DNA of 64,000 nt from an uncultured Chlorobiaceae bacterium. GTDB lineage: Bacteria > Bacteroidota > Chlorobiia > Chlorobiales > Chlorobiaceae. A program made the position numbers and the translations under genes. The notes beneath the pieces were generated by a model. That model saw nothing but the letters and a program-made list of their open reading frames with translations, did not search any database and was not told the DNA's origin. Where the stretch lies: assembly GCA_903824045.1 (NCBI GenBank), contig CAIJVD010000017.1, positions 1 to 64,000 on the forward strand, in the 5' to 3' direction. Each line of letters opens with the position of its first letter. Within the stretch, counting starts at the first letter, position 1. Positions 62,365 to 64,000 of this stretch are shown in pieces.

Positions 62365-63822
62365 GTGATTACTTTTAACAAAAAAATACTCATCATAGGA
62401 TTCGGCTCTGTTTCTCAATGTACAGTTCCTGTTCTTTTTAAACACATTAGCGTCGATTACACTAATGTCACGATCATGGATTTTGAGGATATTCGTGAGA
62501 AGGTATCAGTATGGACGGCCTTGGGTGTCAACTATATCAATCACAGAATAACGCCTGATAACATATCGCAAACCCTTGAAGCTCACCTTGGCGAAGGTGA
62601 CTTGATTATAGATTTAGGCTGGAATATCGACTGCTGCGAGATTCTCCAATGGTGTCATGACCATGGTGTCCTCTACATCAATACCTCGGTAGAGGTGTGG
62701 GACCCCTATGAAGGGGCCGCCAAACAACATCCTACGCAACGAACGCTCTACTCGCGGCATATGAACATACGCCGCATGACTTCACAGTGGAAAGAGAAAG
62801 GGGCAACCGCCGTACTGGAGCATGGTGCCAACCCGGGATTAATATCGCATTTCACCAAACAAGGGTTGCTTGATATTGCTGATAAAGTCGTTGCCCAGAA
62901 AAAAGTAAGCCCTGAGCAAGCCGAAACCATAAAAGAGCTGGCTGAAAAAAGAATTTTCAATCAACTGGCAATGGCGCTTGGCGTAAAGGTGATTCACTGC
63001 TCCGAGAGGGACACTCAAATCTCTGATGTTCCAAAACAGGTCGATGAATTTGTCAATACCTGGAGTGTTGAGGGGTTCAGAGAGGAGGGTATGACAACTG
63101 CTGAAATGGGTTGGGGAACACATGAAAAAGAACTTCCAAAATTTGCCTATACCCACCAGGAAGGACCACAAAACCAGATTTGTCTGGCCAGAATGGGCCT
63201 CAATACCTGGGTTCGCTCCTGGGTACCGGATTACAATATAAACGGCATGGTCGTCCGGCATGGCGAAGCGTTTACGATTTCCGACTACCTTACCGTCTAT
63301 AACGATGGTGAGGCCGTTTACCGCCCAACCGTACATTACGCCTATTGTCCGAGCGATGCTGCCATTATTTCACTTCAGGAGCTGCGAGGTTATGATTACA
63401 ACATTCAGCCCAACTTCAGAATCATGAATGATGAGATCATCAAGGGGTCGGATATTCTTGGCGCACTGCTGATGGGACACTCCTTTAACTCCTGGTGGAC
63501 AGGCTCCGACCTGAGCATTGAGCAATCAAGAGCACTGGTCCCTCATCAGAACGCAACCACAATGCAGGTAGCAATATCTGTTGTCGCAGCCTGTATGTGG
63601 ATGATAGAGAATCCTGAGTGCGGTGTTGTGGTGCCGGATAATATCGACCATGAGTATATTCTTGAAATTGCCAAACCCTGGCTTGGCAACTTCATATCAA
63701 AAGCTTCCGATTGGACCCCTTTAACAACCAATACAAACCATTTTGTCGGCTTTAACACTCCTGATGTTGATGAAACAGATCCCTGGCAGTTCAAGAACTT
63801 TCTTATTACCGAAATAGATTAA
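62365..63822 (+). CDS. hss: Homospermidine synthase
   Basis: A 485-residue enzyme that uses NAD+ to make homospermidine from putrescine, or a related polyamine. It has the Rossmann loop LIIGFGSVSQCT (about 10-21) and the saccharopine-dehydrogenase-like body with VLEHGANPGLISHFTKQGL, EVWDPYEGAAK and GHSFNSWWTGSDLSIEQ. Bacterial Hss proteins share this length and start. The start is GTG with AAGGG upstream. It is followed after 18 bases by a type III PLP decarboxylase gene, a frequent polyamine pairing that would supply putrescine. Confidence 0.92.
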   Translation: MITFNKKILIIGFGSVSQCTVPVLFKHISVDYTNVTIMDFEDIREKVSVWTALGVNYINHRITPDNISQTLEAHLGEGDLIIDLGWNIDCCEILQWCHDHGVLYINTSVEVWDPYEGAAKQHPTQRTLYSRHMNIRRMTSQWKEKGATAVLEHGANPGLISHFTKQGLLDIADKVVAQKKVSPEQAETIKELAEKRIFNQLAMALGVKVIHCSERDTQISDVPKQVDEFVNTWSVEGFREEGMTTAEMGWGTHEKELPKFAYTHQEGPQNQICLARMGLNTWVRSWVPDYNINGMVVRHGEAFTISDYLTVYNDGEAVYRPTVHYAYCPSDAAIISLQELRGYDYNIQPNFRIMNDEIIKGSDILGALLMGHSFNSWWTGSDLSIEQSRALVPHQNATTMQVAISVVAACMWMIENPECGVVVPDNIDHEYILEIAKPWLGNFISKASDWTPLTTNTNHFVGFNTPDVDETDPWQFKNFLITEID

Positions 63823-63840
63823 ACATAAGGATCCCGACAA

Positions 63841-64000
63841 TGTTAGCAGAAGATCTTAAAGCGTTAGCTATAGAGCATGGTACGCCTTTGTTTGTCGTAG
63901 ACCATGCAGTATTGCGTGCGAACTATCGTGAGTTCAAAGAACATCTTCCAAGGGTTCAGGCATATTTCGCCGTTAAAGCAAACTCAGACGCTGAGATAGT
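63841..64000 (+). CDS. Type III PLP-dependent decarboxylase, N-terminal part (runs off right edge)
   Basis: The visible 53 residues start MLAEDLKALAIEHGTPLFVV and reach VQAYFAVKANSD, where Lys46 is the pyridoxal-phosphate lysine of alanine-racemase-fold decarboxylases. Next to homospermidine synthase the best guess is ornithine decarboxylase (putrescine synthesis); lysine/ornithine or carboxynorspermidine decarboxylases are alternatives. AAGGA precedes the ATG. Confidence 0.88.

Overview
The window looks like part of the chromosome of a green sulfur bacterium (Chlorobiaceae, Chlorobium/Pelodictyon type). This is inferred from the style of the proteins, the pairing of homospermidine synthase with a type III PLP decarboxylase, and the exopolysaccharide genes. 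No rRNA, tRNA or CRISPR array is visible, and the species cannot be fixed from the sequence alone.

Layout. (1) 1-2.3 kb: the first codons of an IS5-type transposase at the left edge, then a minus-strand dTDP-rhamnose pair. (2) 2.6-5.7 kb: a receiver-PAS-PP2C phosphatase and a sigma-54 activator of the PEP-CTERM (PrsR-like) type. (3) 5.8-31.3 kb: a large plus-strand exopolysaccharide region. It encodes priming sugar-phosphate transferases, a partner-switch set (two STAS proteins and an RsbW-like kinase), Wza, a Wzz/BY-kinase-like protein, an ABC flippase, a polymerase, several glycosyltransferases, acetyltransferases, a WG-repeat lipoprotein and a radical SAM enzyme. (4) 31.5-36.3 kb: a compact exosortase operon with one PEP-CTERM substrate, a TPR protein, the exosortase, a small membrane protein and an EpsI-like protein. 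(5) 37.1-47.7 kb: a divergent chaperone-usher operon (three secreted subunit-like proteins, chaperone, usher, PstS-like protein). It runs on into a phosphopantetheinyl transferase and a single-chain adenylation-carrier-membrane acyltransferase, which resembles Dlt chemistry fused into one protein. (6) 47.9-57.6 kb: a complete-looking minus-strand Tad/Flp pilus locus whose G-rich base use and protein style look proteobacterial, probably acquired. (7) 57.9-64 kb: a truncated CheB-CheR-PAS protein next to the relic of its lost kinase/receiver end, an IS3 transposase relic joined directly to a phoU that carries an in-frame stop, and polyamine genes.

The unifying observation is regulatory. Sequences of the sigma-54 type (GG-N10-GC or close) sit 30-150 bases before the first gene of nearly every plus-strand operon, at 5821, 12651, 21798, 31486 and 37571. 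Weaker or variant copies lie on the minus strand before the rhamnose pair (2309) and the Tad locus (57607). TGACAG/CTGTCA half-sites occur about 70-135 bases upstream of several of them. The activator encoded at 4337 has the GAFTGA loop but has lost its phospho-acceptor aspartate, so its input is probably not phosphorylation of its own receiver. The proposed picture is one sigma-54 surface regulon that coordinates polysaccharide, exosortase substrate, usher fibre and perhaps the acquired Tad pilus. A SpoIIE/STAS/RsbW partner switch embedded in the same cluster may tune it.

Several proteins look like catalytically dead relatives of known enzymes: a WecG fused to a degenerate priming transferase, a nucleotidyltransferase-like fusion without its nucleotide loop, a BY-kinase-like protein without the P-loop lysine, and a GT11-like protein without its HxRRGDY motif.
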